DNA of 41,553 bases from an uncultured Acetatifactor sp. (GTDB taxonomy: Bacteria > Bacillota > Clostridia > Lachnospirales > Lachnospiraceae): the NCBI GenBank assembly GCA_910588225.1, contig CAJUQT010000035.1, positions 1-41,553 of the forward strand. Reading direction: 5' to 3'. The position numbers were made by a program, and so were the translations under genes. Shown here one piece after another: positions 15,020-23,650 of this stretch. The notes below the pieces were generated by a model that was not told the origin of the DNA, searched no databases, and saw nothing but the letters and a program-made list of their open reading frames with translations. Position 1 is the first letter of the stretch, and the number at the start of each line of letters is the position of its first letter.

Positions 15020-16084
15020 ATGTCAGGAAAGAAAAAGTCAGAGGAGACTACACCGGAAGACACGGTGCTTTTGAGCGGCGCGCCGGAACATGACATATCA
15101 AAAGATAAAATTTCCAGGGGAGGGAAGGCGCAGCGCCGACTGAGAAGGTATAATATCCGGATGCTGATTGCATCCGTTGTCGTATTGATGACATTATGCG
15201 GGGTTCTGCTGGTCAGAATACAGGACCTGAACGGAACAATCGGGAACATGGCTTCTCAGATTGCAAGACTTACGGGAGTAGCCGCACAACAGCAGGAAGA
15301 GCTGGAGCTGCTGAGAACAATGACGGAGGAGTTGAGTGCGGCGCTGGAAGAAAAGCTGAGCGGCGGAGGAAAGGATGCGGCCGGGAAGAAAGACGGACAG
15401 GCCGGAGAGAAAAGTGTGGAAGCCAGTACTCCCGGCATTACCGCCGCCCATAAAGTGTATCTGACTTTTGACGATGGTCCCAGTGACAACACGGAGGAAG
15501 TGCTTGAAATTCTGGACAGATATGGTGTCAAGGCGACATTTTTCGTGGTGGGCAATCAGGCGGAGCAGGAAGAAGAGATGCTGAAGAAGATTGTGGAGGC
15601 AGGCCATACTCTGGGAATGCATTCTTACAGTCACAAATATTCGGAATTATATGCTTCGGTGGACAGCTTTGCAGAGGACTTTACGAAGATGCAGGATTAC
15701 CTTGAGGAAGTCACAGGCGTGAAAAGCCTGGTGTATCGGTTTCCTGGGGGAAGTTCCAACACCATCAGCGAGATTGACATGAAAGAATTTGCCCGATATC
15801 TGGACGGGCAGGGAGTACGATTTTTTGACTGGAACATTTCCTCCGGTGACGGAGGCAGTTATCTGTTTCCGGCGGAGACCCTGATTGAAAACTGTACGAA
15901 GAATGTCAGTAAATACAGTACATCCGTTATTCTGATGCATGATTCCGCCAGCAAGAGTACGACGCTGGAGGCGCTGCCGACGATCATCGAGACCATTCAG
16001 GATATGGAGGATACAGTGATTCTGCCGATTACGTCGGAGACGACTCCGGTGCAGCATATTAAATGGCAGGAAAACGAAGGATAA
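15020..16084 (+). CDS. Membrane-anchored polysaccharide deacetylase (NodB domain)
   Basis: This 354-residue protein starts at ATG 15020 behind TTAGGAGAG. A basic cytosolic tail precedes a single membrane helix at about 48-66. A coiled coil follows at 66-113 (heptads rich in Leu, Glu and Gln), then a Lys/Gly linker and a NodB domain from about 144. Catalytic motifs are TFDDGP (149-154), H201-SYS-H205, RFPGG, and LMHDS near the end. These bind the metal and form the active site that removes acetyl groups from N-acetyl sugars, here most likely peptidoglycan or a wall glycan outside the membrane. It precedes pyrH closely and may be co-transcribed with it. Confidence 0.9.
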   Translation: MSGKKKSEETTPEDTVLLSGAPEHDISKDKISRGGKAQRRLRRYNIRMLIASVVVLMTLCGVLLVRIQDLNGTIGNMASQIARLTGVAAQQQEELELLRTMTEELSAALEEKLSGGGKDAAGKKDGQAGEKSVEASTPGITAAHKVYLTFDDGPSDNTEEVLEILDRYGVKATFFVVGNQAEQEEEMLKKIVEAGHTLGMHSYSHKYSELYASVDSFAEDFTKMQDYLEEVTGVKSLVYRFPGGSSNTISEIDMKEFARYLDGQGVRFFDWNISSGDGGSYLFPAETLIENCTKNVSKYSTSVILMHDSASKSTTLEALPTIIETIQDMEDTVILPITSETTPVQHIKWQENEG

Positions 16085-16109
16085 GAAAGACAATTTATAC
16101 AGAAAGGAT

Positions 16110-16814
16110 GTGGTGGCAACGCGCAGAATATTATTGAAGTTGAGCGGAGAGGCCCTGGCCGGCGAGAAGAAGACCGGTTTTGACGAGGAGACAGTGAGGA
16201 AAGTTGCCCTGCAGGTAAAGGAGCTGACGGATGACGGTGTGCAGGTGGGGATTGTCATCGGCGGCGGCAATTTCTGGAGGGGAAGAACCAGTGAGAACAT
16301 TGACCGGGTCAAGGCGGACCAGATTGGCATGCTGGCCACTGTGATGAATTGTATTTACGTGTCGGAAATCTTCCGGTCAGTGGGGATGCGGACCAGTATT
16401 CTGACACCTTTTGCATGCGGTTCTTTTACAGAGCTTTTCTCTAAAGACAGAGCTGTGAGTTGTCTGTCGGAGGGACAGGTAGTATTTTTTGCGGGGGGTA
16501 CCGGTCATCCATATTTTTCCACGGATACAGGTGTGGTGCTGCGCGCCGTCGAGGTGGAGGCGGAGGTTATCCTGCTGGCCAAATCCATAGACGGTGTATA
16601 CGATGACGATCCCAGCAGGAACCCGGAGGCGAAGAAATATCATCAGGTGAGCATTGATGAGGTGATTGCGAAGAACCTTCAGGTGGTGGATATGACTGCT
16701 TCGATTCTGGCAAGAGACAACAGGATGCCCATGTGGGTATTCGGGCTGAATGAGGAGAACAGCATTGTAAATACAGTGAAAGGCGAGTTTAACGGCACAA
16801 AAGTTACGATATAA
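16110..16814 (+). CDS. pyrH: UMP kinase
   Basis: PyrH phosphorylates UMP to UDP. The 234-residue sequence shows the hallmarks of the bacterial amino-acid-kinase-fold enzyme: LLKLSGEAL at the N-terminus, IVIGGGNFWRG, DRVKADQIGMLATVMN, AGGTGHPYFSTDT and DGVYDDDP. The start is GTG, either 16110 or 16113; GAAAGGA at 16102-16108 favours 16113. The gene is 25 bases after the deacetylase stop. The usual upstream neighbours rpsB and tsf are not in the window. Confidence 0.96.
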   Translation: MVATRRILLKLSGEALAGEKKTGFDEETVRKVALQVKELTDDGVQVGIVIGGGNFWRGRTSENIDRVKADQIGMLATVMNCIYVSEIFRSVGMRTSILTPFACGSFTELFSKDRAVSCLSEGQVVFFAGGTGHPYFSTDTGVVLRAVEVEAEVILLAKSIDGVYDDDPSRNPEAKKYHQVSIDEVIAKNLQVVDMTASILARDNRMPMWVFGLNEENSIVNTVKGEFNGTKVTI

Positions 16815-16837
16815 TTGAAAAAGGAGAGGATAGTATT

Positions 16838-17389
16838 ATGGACGCCAGACTACAGCAGTATGAAGACAAAATGAGAAAGGCCATCGATTTCCTGGAAGGA
16901 GATTACAATACCATTCGCGCAGGGAGGGCAAATCCGCATGTCCTGGATAAAATCCGGGTGGATTATTACGGAACTCCTACGCCGATTCAGCAGGTGGGCA
17001 ATATCACTGTGCCGGAGGCAAGAATTATTCAGATTGCACCCTGGGAGAAATCTCTGCTCAAGGCCATTGAGAAGGCAATTATGACTTCTGAGCTGGGCAT
17101 CCATCCTTCCAATGACGGCAGTGTAATCCGCCTGGTTTTCCCGGAACTGACAGAGGAGCGCAGAAAGGATCTGGTGAAGGAAGTCAGGAAAAAGGCCGAG
17201 GACAGCAAGGTAGCCATCAGGAATATCCGTCGGGACGGCAATGACGCCCTGAAAAAGCTGGGAAAAGCAGATGTTTCCGAGGATGAAATCAAGCAGCTGG
17301 AAGAGCAGCTGCAGAAAGCCACTGACAAATTTATCAAGGAGGTGGACGCATTGATGGACAAGAAATCGAAGGAGATTATGACCGTATAG
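16838..17389 (+). CDS. frr: Ribosome recycling factor
   Basis: The 183-residue product has the family length and sequence: RAGRANPHVLDKIRVDYYG, TPIQQVGNITVPEAR, LTEERRKDLVKEVRKKAE and RNIRRDGNDALKK. It splits post-termination ribosomes with EF-G. It follows pyrH by 23 bases with a strong AAAAAGGAGAGG site, the conserved pyrH-frr order. Confidence 0.97.
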   Translation: MDARLQQYEDKMRKAIDFLEGDYNTIRAGRANPHVLDKIRVDYYGTPTPIQQVGNITVPEARIIQIAPWEKSLLKAIEKAIMTSELGIHPSNDGSVIRLVFPELTEERRKDLVKEVRKKAEDSKVAIRNIRRDGNDALKKLGKADVSEDEIKQLEEQLQKATDKFIKEVDALMDKKSKEIMTV

Positions 17390-17431
17390 AACAGATGTCA
17401 TACGGCAGAGTATGAAAAGCAAAGCGTTGCG

Positions 17432-17467
17432 GGGGAGTGGAGAAACGGATTATCCGCTCCCCTGTTT
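17432..17467 (+). terminator. Possible terminator or attenuator after frr
   Basis: GGGGAGTGG (17432-17440) pairs with CCGCTCCCC (17454-17462) over 9 bp, then TGTTT. The T run is short, so partial termination between frr and uppS is more likely than full termination. Confidence 0.4.
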
Positions 17468-17605
17468 GGCGGTAACGGTTTACGGCTGCATAAAATGCAG
17501 CAGTTCGGACAGATACCGAATCGCTGTCACCGGATAGAAAGGAATGGCGGTTTTGGGTATCTCAACGGCAGGATAAATCGGACCATGAAAGGCGTGGATA
17601 GAAGA

Positions 17606-18325
17606 ATGAATGAAGAACTGAAAATGCCCCGGCATGTGGCCATTATACTGGACGGTAACGGCAGGTGGGCGAAGGCAAAAGGGATGCCTCGCAATTATGG
17701 TCACGTACAGGGGGCCAAGACGGTGGAAAATATCTGTGAGACGGCGTGGAAAATGGGAATTCCGTATTTGACCGTATATGCATTTTCCACAGAGAACTGG
17801 TCCCGGCCTCAGGATGAAGTAGACGCATTGATGAAGCTCCTGCGCAATTACATGAAAACCTGTCTGAAGACAGCGGAGAAGAACCGAATGTGTGTCAGAG
17901 TACTGGGAGATAAATCCCGGCTTGACGAGGATATCCGAAGCAGAATTCTGCAGTTGGAGGAAGCCACTAGAAATAACGACGGCCTTCATTTTCAGATTGC
18001 CATTAATTACGGGGGCCGGGATGAGATCGTTCGGGCAGCAAAGAAAATGGCTGAGGAAGTGAGAGCGGGAAGACTTCATTCGGAGGATATTACAGAAGAT
18101 ATGATAAGTAATATGCTGGACACAGCGGGGATACCGGAGCCGGATTTGCTGATCCGTACCTGCAATGAGCAGAGAATTTCTAATTTTCTGCTCTGGCAGC
18201 TGGCCTATACGGAATTCTATTTTACGCCGGTGCCCTGGCCTGATTTTACCAGGGAAGAATTGGTAAAAGCTGTGGCAGCATATAATCATAGAGACAGAAA
18301 GCTCGGAGGCTTAAAGGAGGAATAA
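17606..18325 (+). CDS. uppS: Isoprenyl transferase (undecaprenyl diphosphate synthase)
   Basis: The enzyme condenses isopentenyl diphosphate onto farnesyl diphosphate to make the C55 lipid carrier for cell wall synthesis. Motifs: HVAIILDGNGRWAK with catalytic D16, YAFSTENWSRP, and the C-terminal RTCNEQRISNFLLWQ and EFYFTP. The frame is open from 17495, with ATGs at 17495, 17585 and 17606. None has a strong ribosome binding site; I chose 17606 because it gives the usual short leader before the first motif. The gene is 4 bases upstream of cdsA. Confidence 0.94.
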   Translation: MNEELKMPRHVAIILDGNGRWAKAKGMPRNYGHVQGAKTVENICETAWKMGIPYLTVYAFSTENWSRPQDEVDALMKLLRNYMKTCLKTAEKNRMCVRVLGDKSRLDEDIRSRILQLEEATRNNDGLHFQIAINYGGRDEIVRAAKKMAEEVRAGRLHSEDITEDMISNMLDTAGIPEPDLLIRTCNEQRISNFLLWQLAYTEFYFTPVPWPDFTREELVKAVAAYNHRDRKLGGLKEE

Positions 18326-18329
18326 TCCT

Positions 18330-19145
18330 ATGTTTTGGACCAGATTGGCAAGCGGTGTGGTACTTTTGGCGATTGCGGCAGGCACTATGGGGCTGGGGGG
18401 AATTCCGCTGGCACTGCTTTTGTGGGCCGCTTCCCTGGGAGCATTCCGGGAGCTGACAAGGGCGCTGGGTGTTGGGGAGAACGGGATAAGCTGTCTGGAA
18501 CTCATAGGTTTTCTGGGAATTACAGGTTATTATCTGCTGCTGTATTTTTCCGGGGAACATATATGGCTTATGATGTGCATTGTGGGAACTTTTCTGGCTT
18601 TTCTGTTCGCCTATGTGTTTGCGTTTCCGAAATTTAATGCCGGCCAGGTGATGGCAGCTGCTTTTTCTTATATGTATGCACCTGTGCTTCTTGCCTTTGT
18701 CTATCTGACCAGAATGTGTCCCCAGGGTATTTATACGGTGTGGATGGTACTCATCAGCTCCTGGGGGTGCGATACCTGTGCCTATGCGGTGGGAAAGCTT
18801 GTGGGCAGAAAGAAGATTTTCCCGGTACTGAGTCCGAAGAAGTCGTTGGAGGGATGTATCGGCGGCGTGGCAGGCGCGGCACTTATCGGCGGATTATATG
18901 GTTGCTTTTTTGTGGAGAAAGCCTTTCCGGACCAGAGAGTCGCCGGGGCAATTGCAGTTATCTGCGGAGTAGGCGCGGTTATGAGCATGGTGGGCGACCT
19001 GGCGGCCTCGGCAATTAAACGCAACGCAGATATAAAAGATTACGGAAAACTGATTCCTGGCCATGGGGGAATTATGGACAGATTTGACAGCATGATTATA
19101 ACCGCACCCATGACCTACTTTCTGACAGTGTTGTTGCTGCAATAG
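18330..19145 (+). CDS. cdsA: Phosphatidate cytidylyltransferase
   Basis: CdsA makes CDP-diacylglycerol, the branch point of phospholipid synthesis. The 271-residue protein has about seven to eight membrane helices and ends with the family signature SAIKRNADIKDYGKLIPGHG and IMDRFDS (about 225-252). The ribosome binding site TTAAAGGAGGAA overlaps the end of uppS, indicating translational coupling. Confidence 0.95.
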   Translation: MFWTRLASGVVLLAIAAGTMGLGGIPLALLLWAASLGAFRELTRALGVGENGISCLELIGFLGITGYYLLLYFSGEHIWLMMCIVGTFLAFLFAYVFAFPKFNAGQVMAAAFSYMYAPVLLAFVYLTRMCPQGIYTVWMVLISSWGCDTCAYAVGKLVGRKKIFPVLSPKKSLEGCIGGVAGAALIGGLYGCFFVEKAFPDQRVAGAIAVICGVGAVMSMVGDLAASAIKRNADIKDYGKLIPGHGGIMDRFDSMIITAPMTYFLTVLLLQ

Positions 19146-19276
19146 TGGGGCAGGGCAGGAGTCACATGGGAGACTGTGTTATTATATCAGGAAAAACGAC
19201 AGCTCAGACAGCGTATCGATTTGCGTGAAGAACACCGCTTTCCGGTAATAAGGGATACATATTTTGGAGATAATGC

Positions 19277-20470
19277 ATGAAGAAGATAGCAATTTTAGGT
19301 TCCACAGGTTCTATAGGGACGCAGACACTGGAAATTGTGCGGAGCAATCCTGACCTGCAGGTTGTCGCGCTGGCGGCGGGAACCAATGTGGAAAGAATGG
19401 AAGAACAGATCAGGGAATTCATGCCGTCGGCGGCATGTATGTGGACGGAGGAAGCCGCGGCGGATCTGCGGGTAAGAGTTGCGGACCTGAATGTGAAAGT
19501 ATTGTCGGGTATGGAAGGATTGCTGGAGATTGCAGTTTTTCCCGAAAGTCAGATTCTGGTGACAGCCATCGTGGGGATGATCGGCATTCGGCCTACTATC
19601 GCGGCCATAGAGGCGGGAAAAGACATTGCGCTGGCCAACAAAGAGACTCTGGTGACGGCAGGCCATATTATTATGCCGCTGGCCAGGAAGAAAAATGCGG
19701 CCATTCTGCCGGTAGACAGCGAACACAGTGCCATTTTTCAATCTTTGAACGGTGAACTGGCGGGAAGGGAACAGCGGCGCCATGTGGTTTATGATGAAAT
19801 AAGAATCGAAAAAATTCTTCTGACGGCTTCCGGCGGGCCCTTTCGCGGCAGGACGAGGCGGCAGCTGGAAGGAATTCGACCGGAGGATGCGCTGAAACAT
19901 CCCAACTGGAATATGGGCCGGAAGGTTACCATTGATTCATCCACTCTGGTCAATAAGGGACTGGAAGTGATGGAGGCGAAATGGCTGTTCGGGGTAGAAT
20001 TGGATCAAATCCAGGTAGTGGTTCATCCACAGAGCATTGTACACTCCGCAGTGCAGTTTGCAGACGGCGCAATGATTGCCCAGCTGGGGGTGCCTGATAT
20101 GAAGCTTCCCATTCAATATGCCCTTTTTTATCCGGACAGAAGGCCTATGAAAGGCAGACGGGTTGACCTTTTTGCACTGGGACAGCTTACCTTTGAAGCT
20201 CCGGATACGGATACATTTCCCGGTCTTGCCCTTGCTTACCGGGCGGCGCGTGCGGGAGGGAGCATGCCCACTGTATACAATGCCGCCAACGAGAAGGCAG
20301 TGCAGCTGTTCCTGGAGGACAGAATACCTTATCTGGGAATTGCGGAGCTGATTGAGATGGCTATGGAACATCATAAAGTGACGGAGGTTCCCGGCCTGGA
20401 GGACATTCTGGAAGCGGAGCGGGAAACTTATGAATATATTATGATGCAGGAAGGATTGAACAATAAATGA
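19277..20470 (+). CDS. dxr: 1-deoxy-D-xylulose-5-phosphate reductoisomerase
   Basis: Dxr makes 2-C-methyl-D-erythritol 4-phosphate, the committed step of the MEP isoprenoid pathway, using NADPH. The 397-residue sequence opens with the nucleotide-binding ILGSTGSIGTQTLE. It also has the metal-binding VDSEHSAIFQ (D147, E149), ASGGPFRGR, HPNWNMGRKVTIDSSTLVNK and GLEVMEAKWLF. The start follows TTGGAGATA. It overlaps rseP by 4 bases (ATGA). Confidence 0.97.
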   Translation: MKKIAILGSTGSIGTQTLEIVRSNPDLQVVALAAGTNVERMEEQIREFMPSAACMWTEEAAADLRVRVADLNVKVLSGMEGLLEIAVFPESQILVTAIVGMIGIRPTIAAIEAGKDIALANKETLVTAGHIIMPLARKKNAAILPVDSEHSAIFQSLNGELAGREQRRHVVYDEIRIEKILLTASGGPFRGRTRRQLEGIRPEDALKHPNWNMGRKVTIDSSTLVNKGLEVMEAKWLFGVELDQIQVVVHPQSIVHSAVQFADGAMIAQLGVPDMKLPIQYALFYPDRRPMKGRRVDLFALGQLTFEAPDTDTFPGLALAYRAARAGGSMPTVYNAANEKAVQLFLEDRIPYLGIAELIEMAMEHHKVTEVPGLEDILEAERETYEYIMMQEGLNNK

Positions 20471-21525
20471 TGACGTTAATCTGGTTTATCCTGATATTCG
20501 GGGTGGTGGTAATCGCCCATGAATTCGGACATTTTCTGCTGGCGAAAGCCAATGGAATCCATGTGGTGGAATTTTCCGTGGGAATGGGGCCCAATATCTG
20601 TTCTGTTAAAAAGGGAGGCACTAAATATTCCCTGAAGCTATTTCCCATCGGCGGTGCCTGCATGTTCGAAGGGGAGGACGGCCTGCTGACGAAAGAAGGC
20701 GAAGCGACAGAGGGCTCCTTTCTCAATGCCTCGGTGTGGGGCAGAATTTCCACGGTGGTGGCGGGTCCGATTTTCAACTTTATTCTGGCCTTTATTATTG
20801 CTTTCATCATTGTAAACATGGCGGCAATCCGTGATCCGATAGCTACCCAGGTGGATCCGGGCAGCGGAGCGGAAGCCGCGGGCCTGCAGGATGGAGACAG
20901 AATTATATCCGTCAATGGAGAAAAGTTCTATCTGTACCAGGAAATCTCTTTGTATATGCAGACCAGCTATCAGGGCGGCGATGTGGAAGTGGTGTACGAA
21001 CGAGACGGTGTCCGTAATACCACTACACTGACGCCTCAATATGACGAGGCGTCCGGAAGCTATCTGCTGGGTCTGCTGAATGCTGATTTCGTGGAGCCAA
21101 AGGGCTTCGAAACGTTCAAATATGCCTGGTACGAAATGCGCTATTCTGTGAAAGCTACTTATAAGAGTCTGGGAATGCTGTTCAGAGGCAGGGTTAGCAG
21201 GGAAGATGTGGCCGGGCCAGTGGGAATCGCTGTCAATGTGGTTGGCAAAACCTATGACGCCGCGAAGGATTACGGCTGGCAGAATGTTCTTCTGAATATG
21301 CTGAATATTACGCTGATGCTGTCGGTGAACCTGGGGATACTGAATCTGCTTCCCGTGCCGGCGCTGGACGGCGGCAGGCTGGTGTTTCTGCTGATTGAGG
21401 TCATCCGCGGCAAACCGGTTCCTCCGGAAAAAGAGGGTATGGTTCACTTTGTGGGTCTGATGTTCTTTATGGTTCTGATGGTTTTTGTCTTTTTTAATGA
21501 TCTGTCTAATATCTTCATGAAATAA
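20467..21525 (+). CDS. rseP: RIP metalloprotease RseP (site-2 protease)
   Basis: This intramembrane zinc protease cuts anti-sigma factors and signal-peptide remnants. The 352-residue protein has H18-E19-F-G-H22 in the first membrane helix and D301 in NLLPVPALDGG. A single PDZ domain lies at about 115-200 (DPGSGAEAAGLQDGDRI), and there are membrane helices at both ends. The ATG overlaps the dxr stop, so the two are coupled. In related genomes ispG and polC often follow; they are not here. Confidence 0.95.
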   Translation: MMTLIWFILIFGVVVIAHEFGHFLLAKANGIHVVEFSVGMGPNICSVKKGGTKYSLKLFPIGGACMFEGEDGLLTKEGEATEGSFLNASVWGRISTVVAGPIFNFILAFIIAFIIVNMAAIRDPIATQVDPGSGAEAAGLQDGDRIISVNGEKFYLYQEISLYMQTSYQGGDVEVVYERDGVRNTTTLTPQYDEASGSYLLGLLNADFVEPKGFETFKYAWYEMRYSVKATYKSLGMLFRGRVSREDVAGPVGIAVNVVGKTYDAAKDYGWQNVLLNMLNITLMLSVNLGILNLLPVPALDGGRLVFLLIEVIRGKPVPPEKEGMVHFVGLMFFMVLMVFVFFNDLSNIFMK

Positions 21526-21567
21526 ATCAGAGATTTTTCCGTTATCATATATCATGTTAATACGGCG

Positions 21568-21582
21568 GCCCCCTTTGGGGGC
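21568..21582. terminator. GC hairpin after rseP
   Basis: GCCCCC-TTT-GGGGGC forms a tight 6-bp hairpin 42 bases after the rseP stop. No T run follows, so it may stabilise the 3' end rather than terminate. Confidence 0.35.
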
Positions 21583-21601
21583 GGCTGGCCTGTGTTGCGC
21601 A

Positions 21602-21783
21602 GGGGACTGGATTCCTGCAAGGACCGACAAAAATCTTTCTCCTAAGGCAAAGAGATGTCCTCTTGCTTTAAATCGGCTCCGCTGCAGTAACCGGGACTCA
21701 GGCGCAAGGCTCCTGTAAAGCATTGCAGGAATCCCGGACTTTGGCGACAGGTACCCTGTCAGTCCTTGCAGGAGTCAAGTCCC
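21602..21783. ncRNA. Candidate multi-helix structured RNA or leader
   Basis: GGGACTGGATTCCTGCAAGGAC near 21603 pairs in 20 of 22 positions with the segment at 21762-21783. This closes an approximately 180-base domain. Inside it are CCGGGA...TCCCGG (about 21690-21737), with a nested CCTG/CAGG pair, a GGCAAAGAG/CTCTTGC pair near 21644-21676, and the tight hairpin GACAGG-TAC-CCTGTC. The outer helix ends 64 bases before the kinase ATG. It could be a cis-regulatory leader, a trans-acting RNA or an intergenic palindromic element. I match no known riboswitch class. Confidence 0.4.
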
Positions 21784-21846
21784 TGTGGATTAATCGCGAA
21801 GAGCAATAAAACAGTCCCTGTGTATTGCGGAGAAAGGAGCATAAAG

Positions 21847-22638
21847 ATGAGCAATTGCGGAACAGAGACGCGGAAAAAAGAACGAAACCTGGGAAAAGTC
21901 ATCCTTGAAAGCAGAGGATACAACTGCCTGGAATTGCTGGGACAGGGGGCATTTTCCACAGTATATTGTGTTTGCGGCAGGAACGACAGTCATCTGTATG
22001 CCTGCAAAATCAGCGAAAAAATGCTGCTTTTAAAAAGGGAAGCAGAGATTATGTCCATGCTGCGGCATCCTCTGTTTCCGGAATATGTGGCCTTCTGGCA
22101 GGAAGCCGGGCTGGGATTTCTGCTGCGGGAATACATTGCCGGGATTTGTCTGGAGGAGCTGCTGAGACAGGAACGCTGTTTTTCTGTGGAACAGACCATA
22201 TGCACAGGGCTGGAGCTGGCAGCCGGACTATTATATCTCCATGAGCAGCCGGAATGTTATCTGTTTCGAGATATGAAACCTGCCAATGTGATTATCTGCC
22301 GGGAAGGCAGGGTGAAACTGATAGATCTGGGATGTATATGCTCCGCAAAGGAAAGAATAACTTCCCGGGCGGGTACAAAGGGATTTGCCGCGCCGGAACA
22401 GTTCCGGAGAGAAACGGAGATGGGGAGAGAGCGGCGGCTGACCACGGCCTGTGATGTGTATGGCCTGGGACAGACCCTGAGAGCCATGCTGGGACCGGAG
22501 AAACGTTTTTTGGCTGGAGGCAGGAGGAGAAACAGGAAAAGACTGGAGAAAATTCTGGATGCCTGCACAAAGGAGGAGGCTTCGGAACGGATTTCCGGGA
22601 TGCGTGATGTGACAGCGGTACTCAGGGCTCTGAAGTAA
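21847..22638 (+). CDS. Small Hanks-type Ser/Thr protein kinase
   Basis: The 263-residue product starts at ATG 21847 after GAGAAAGGAG. It consists of a kinase domain only: glycine loop GQGAFSTVY (32-40), Lys54 in YACKI, catalytic D142 in FRDMKPAN with N147, DLG (D160) in place of DFG, and AAPEQF. The usual His of HRD is Phe (FRD). There is no membrane helix and no PASTA repeat, unlike PrkC, so it is a cytosolic kinase. It retains the residues needed for activity. Substrates are unknown. The gene converges on the toxin remnant. Confidence 0.88.
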   Translation: MSNCGTETRKKERNLGKVILESRGYNCLELLGQGAFSTVYCVCGRNDSHLYACKISEKMLLLKREAEIMSMLRHPLFPEYVAFWQEAGLGFLLREYIAGICLEELLRQERCFSVEQTICTGLELAAGLLYLHEQPECYLFRDMKPANVIICREGRVKLIDLGCICSAKERITSRAGTKGFAAPEQFRRETEMGRERRLTTACDVYGLGQTLRAMLGPEKRFLAGGRRRNRKRLEKILDACTKEEASERISGMRDVTAVLRALK

Positions 22639-22646
22639 GGCCCAGG

Positions 22647-22914
22647 TTATTTATCTCCATAATGGCCTCTGCAATGAGCGATATAGAGCCGCCCATTTTC
22701 CATATGGTAGACGAGCCGGTCTTTTTCGCTGATGCGGCGGCTGTATTCGCCCTGCAGATCACCGGAGCGGGGACGGTTTTCCCGATCCCCTGCATACAGC
22801 CGTTCCGCTCGATATCCCGGATGAGCTGGTTGATCCGCTTTAGTGTTTTTAATCCTGCGTCTGCCAGCAGAGGTAATCTTCCCAGGCATCGTCTGACCAT
22901 ATTTTTTCACTCAT
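22647..22914 (-). pseudogene. Decayed YoeB/Txe-family toxin gene
   Basis: The ATG read from 22914 overlaps the antitoxin stop and begins like YoeB (MSEKIWSDDAWEDYL). The frame is then broken: an in-frame TAA follows WQTQD near 22849. The sequence resumes in another frame as KTLKRINQLIRDIERNG, and resumes in a third as GDLQGEYSRRISEKDRLVY, ending IAHCRGHY. At least two frameshifts separate the three conserved blocks. The intact ancestor would be an mRNA interferase of about 86 residues that cleaves at the ribosome. In its present state no active toxin is expected. Confidence 0.8.
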
Positions 22915-23176
22915 CGTCCACCTCAATCAGTTCATGGGTGGTGCCTTTTCCGGCTTTCAGCTCTTGAACGGATTTCTTCACATAGGCCATGTTTGCTTCG
23001 GAGAAAAATGGGTCGGTAGTCTGGGCGATTTCAAACGGGATGCGGTTTTCGCGTAAAACTGCTTTCACAAACAGATTGATTGCGGTAGAAGTATTCAGGC
23101 CGACATTGGAGCAGAAGGTGTCAAAGCAGGCCTTGTCTTTTTCGTCTACCCTTGCGGTTAATGTTGCCAGTGCCAT
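22907..23176 (-). CDS. RelB/DinJ-family antitoxin
   Basis: An 89-residue protein starting at the ATG read from 23176, behind AAAGGAGAG. The N-terminal half (TLTARVDEKDKACFDTFCSN then STAINLFVKAVLREN) is the ribbon-helix-helix DNA-binding fold of RelB/DinJ. The acidic C-terminal part would wrap the toxin. It is intact although its partner toxin is broken. It likely represses its own promoter at 23210-23238. Confidence 0.9.
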   Translation of the reverse strand: MALATLTARVDEKDKACFDTFCSNVGLNTSTAINLFVKAVLRENRIPFEIAQTTDPFFSEANMAYVKKSVQELKAGKGTTHELIEVDDE

Positions 23177-23209
23177 AGATATCTCTCCTTTCGTATTCGG
23201 GTTGTGAAT

Positions 23210-23238
23210 ATTATAGCACTATTGTATGCTAAAAGCAA
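23210..23238 (-). promoter_or_regulatory. Promoter of the antitoxin gene
   Basis: On the minus strand TTGCTT (23233-23238) and a perfect TATAAT (23210-23215) are separated by 17 bases. The surrounding GTGCTATAATATTCAC has partial dyad symmetry, suitable for an antitoxin operator. Confidence 0.65.
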
Positions 23239-23539
23239 GCGTATGTATTACATGTAGAGACTTACATAAATTACCGGTTTTTGCGATCTTTGTGGAATTG
23301 AAAAAGAAACGGGCAGCCCGCATGAGTAAGAACTGGTTTATCAATAGAAAAATAAGAAAAATTCTTCCCACGGCTGCGAAGGATACTTCTTATAAGGGAC
23401 TATGGAAGGTGTCGTTTACGCTGACCTGTTTATCCGGCTGGTGGGGCGGGAGCCGGCAACACTTTTCTGAAAAGGGAATAATTTTATTGAGACAAATTTG
23501 CAGTTTTCGGTTGAAGAACATACATAAAAAAGCTATAAT
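23239..23539 (+). promoter_or_regulatory. Non-coding stretch ending in the aldolase promoter
   Basis: The 23239-23510 stretch holds an open frame with no ribosome binding site or recognisable product, and I see no gene. At its end TTGAAG (23511-23516) and TATAAT (23534-23539) with 17-base spacing form a good promoter, start near 23546, about 105 bases before the aldolase ATG. Confidence 0.6.
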
Positions 23540-23650
23540 AAATCTATGGAATCATGATTACGGACCAACCGGAGGAAGACTTTCTGACTCTTTCGACCTG
23601 AGAATGGCCGTAATACAGATACTACACAGACAAAGAGAGGAGATTTAATT

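Noticed and set aside
23226..23648. A 140-residue open frame before fsa
   Set aside because: No ribosome binding site, no motif, and it contains the fsa promoter.
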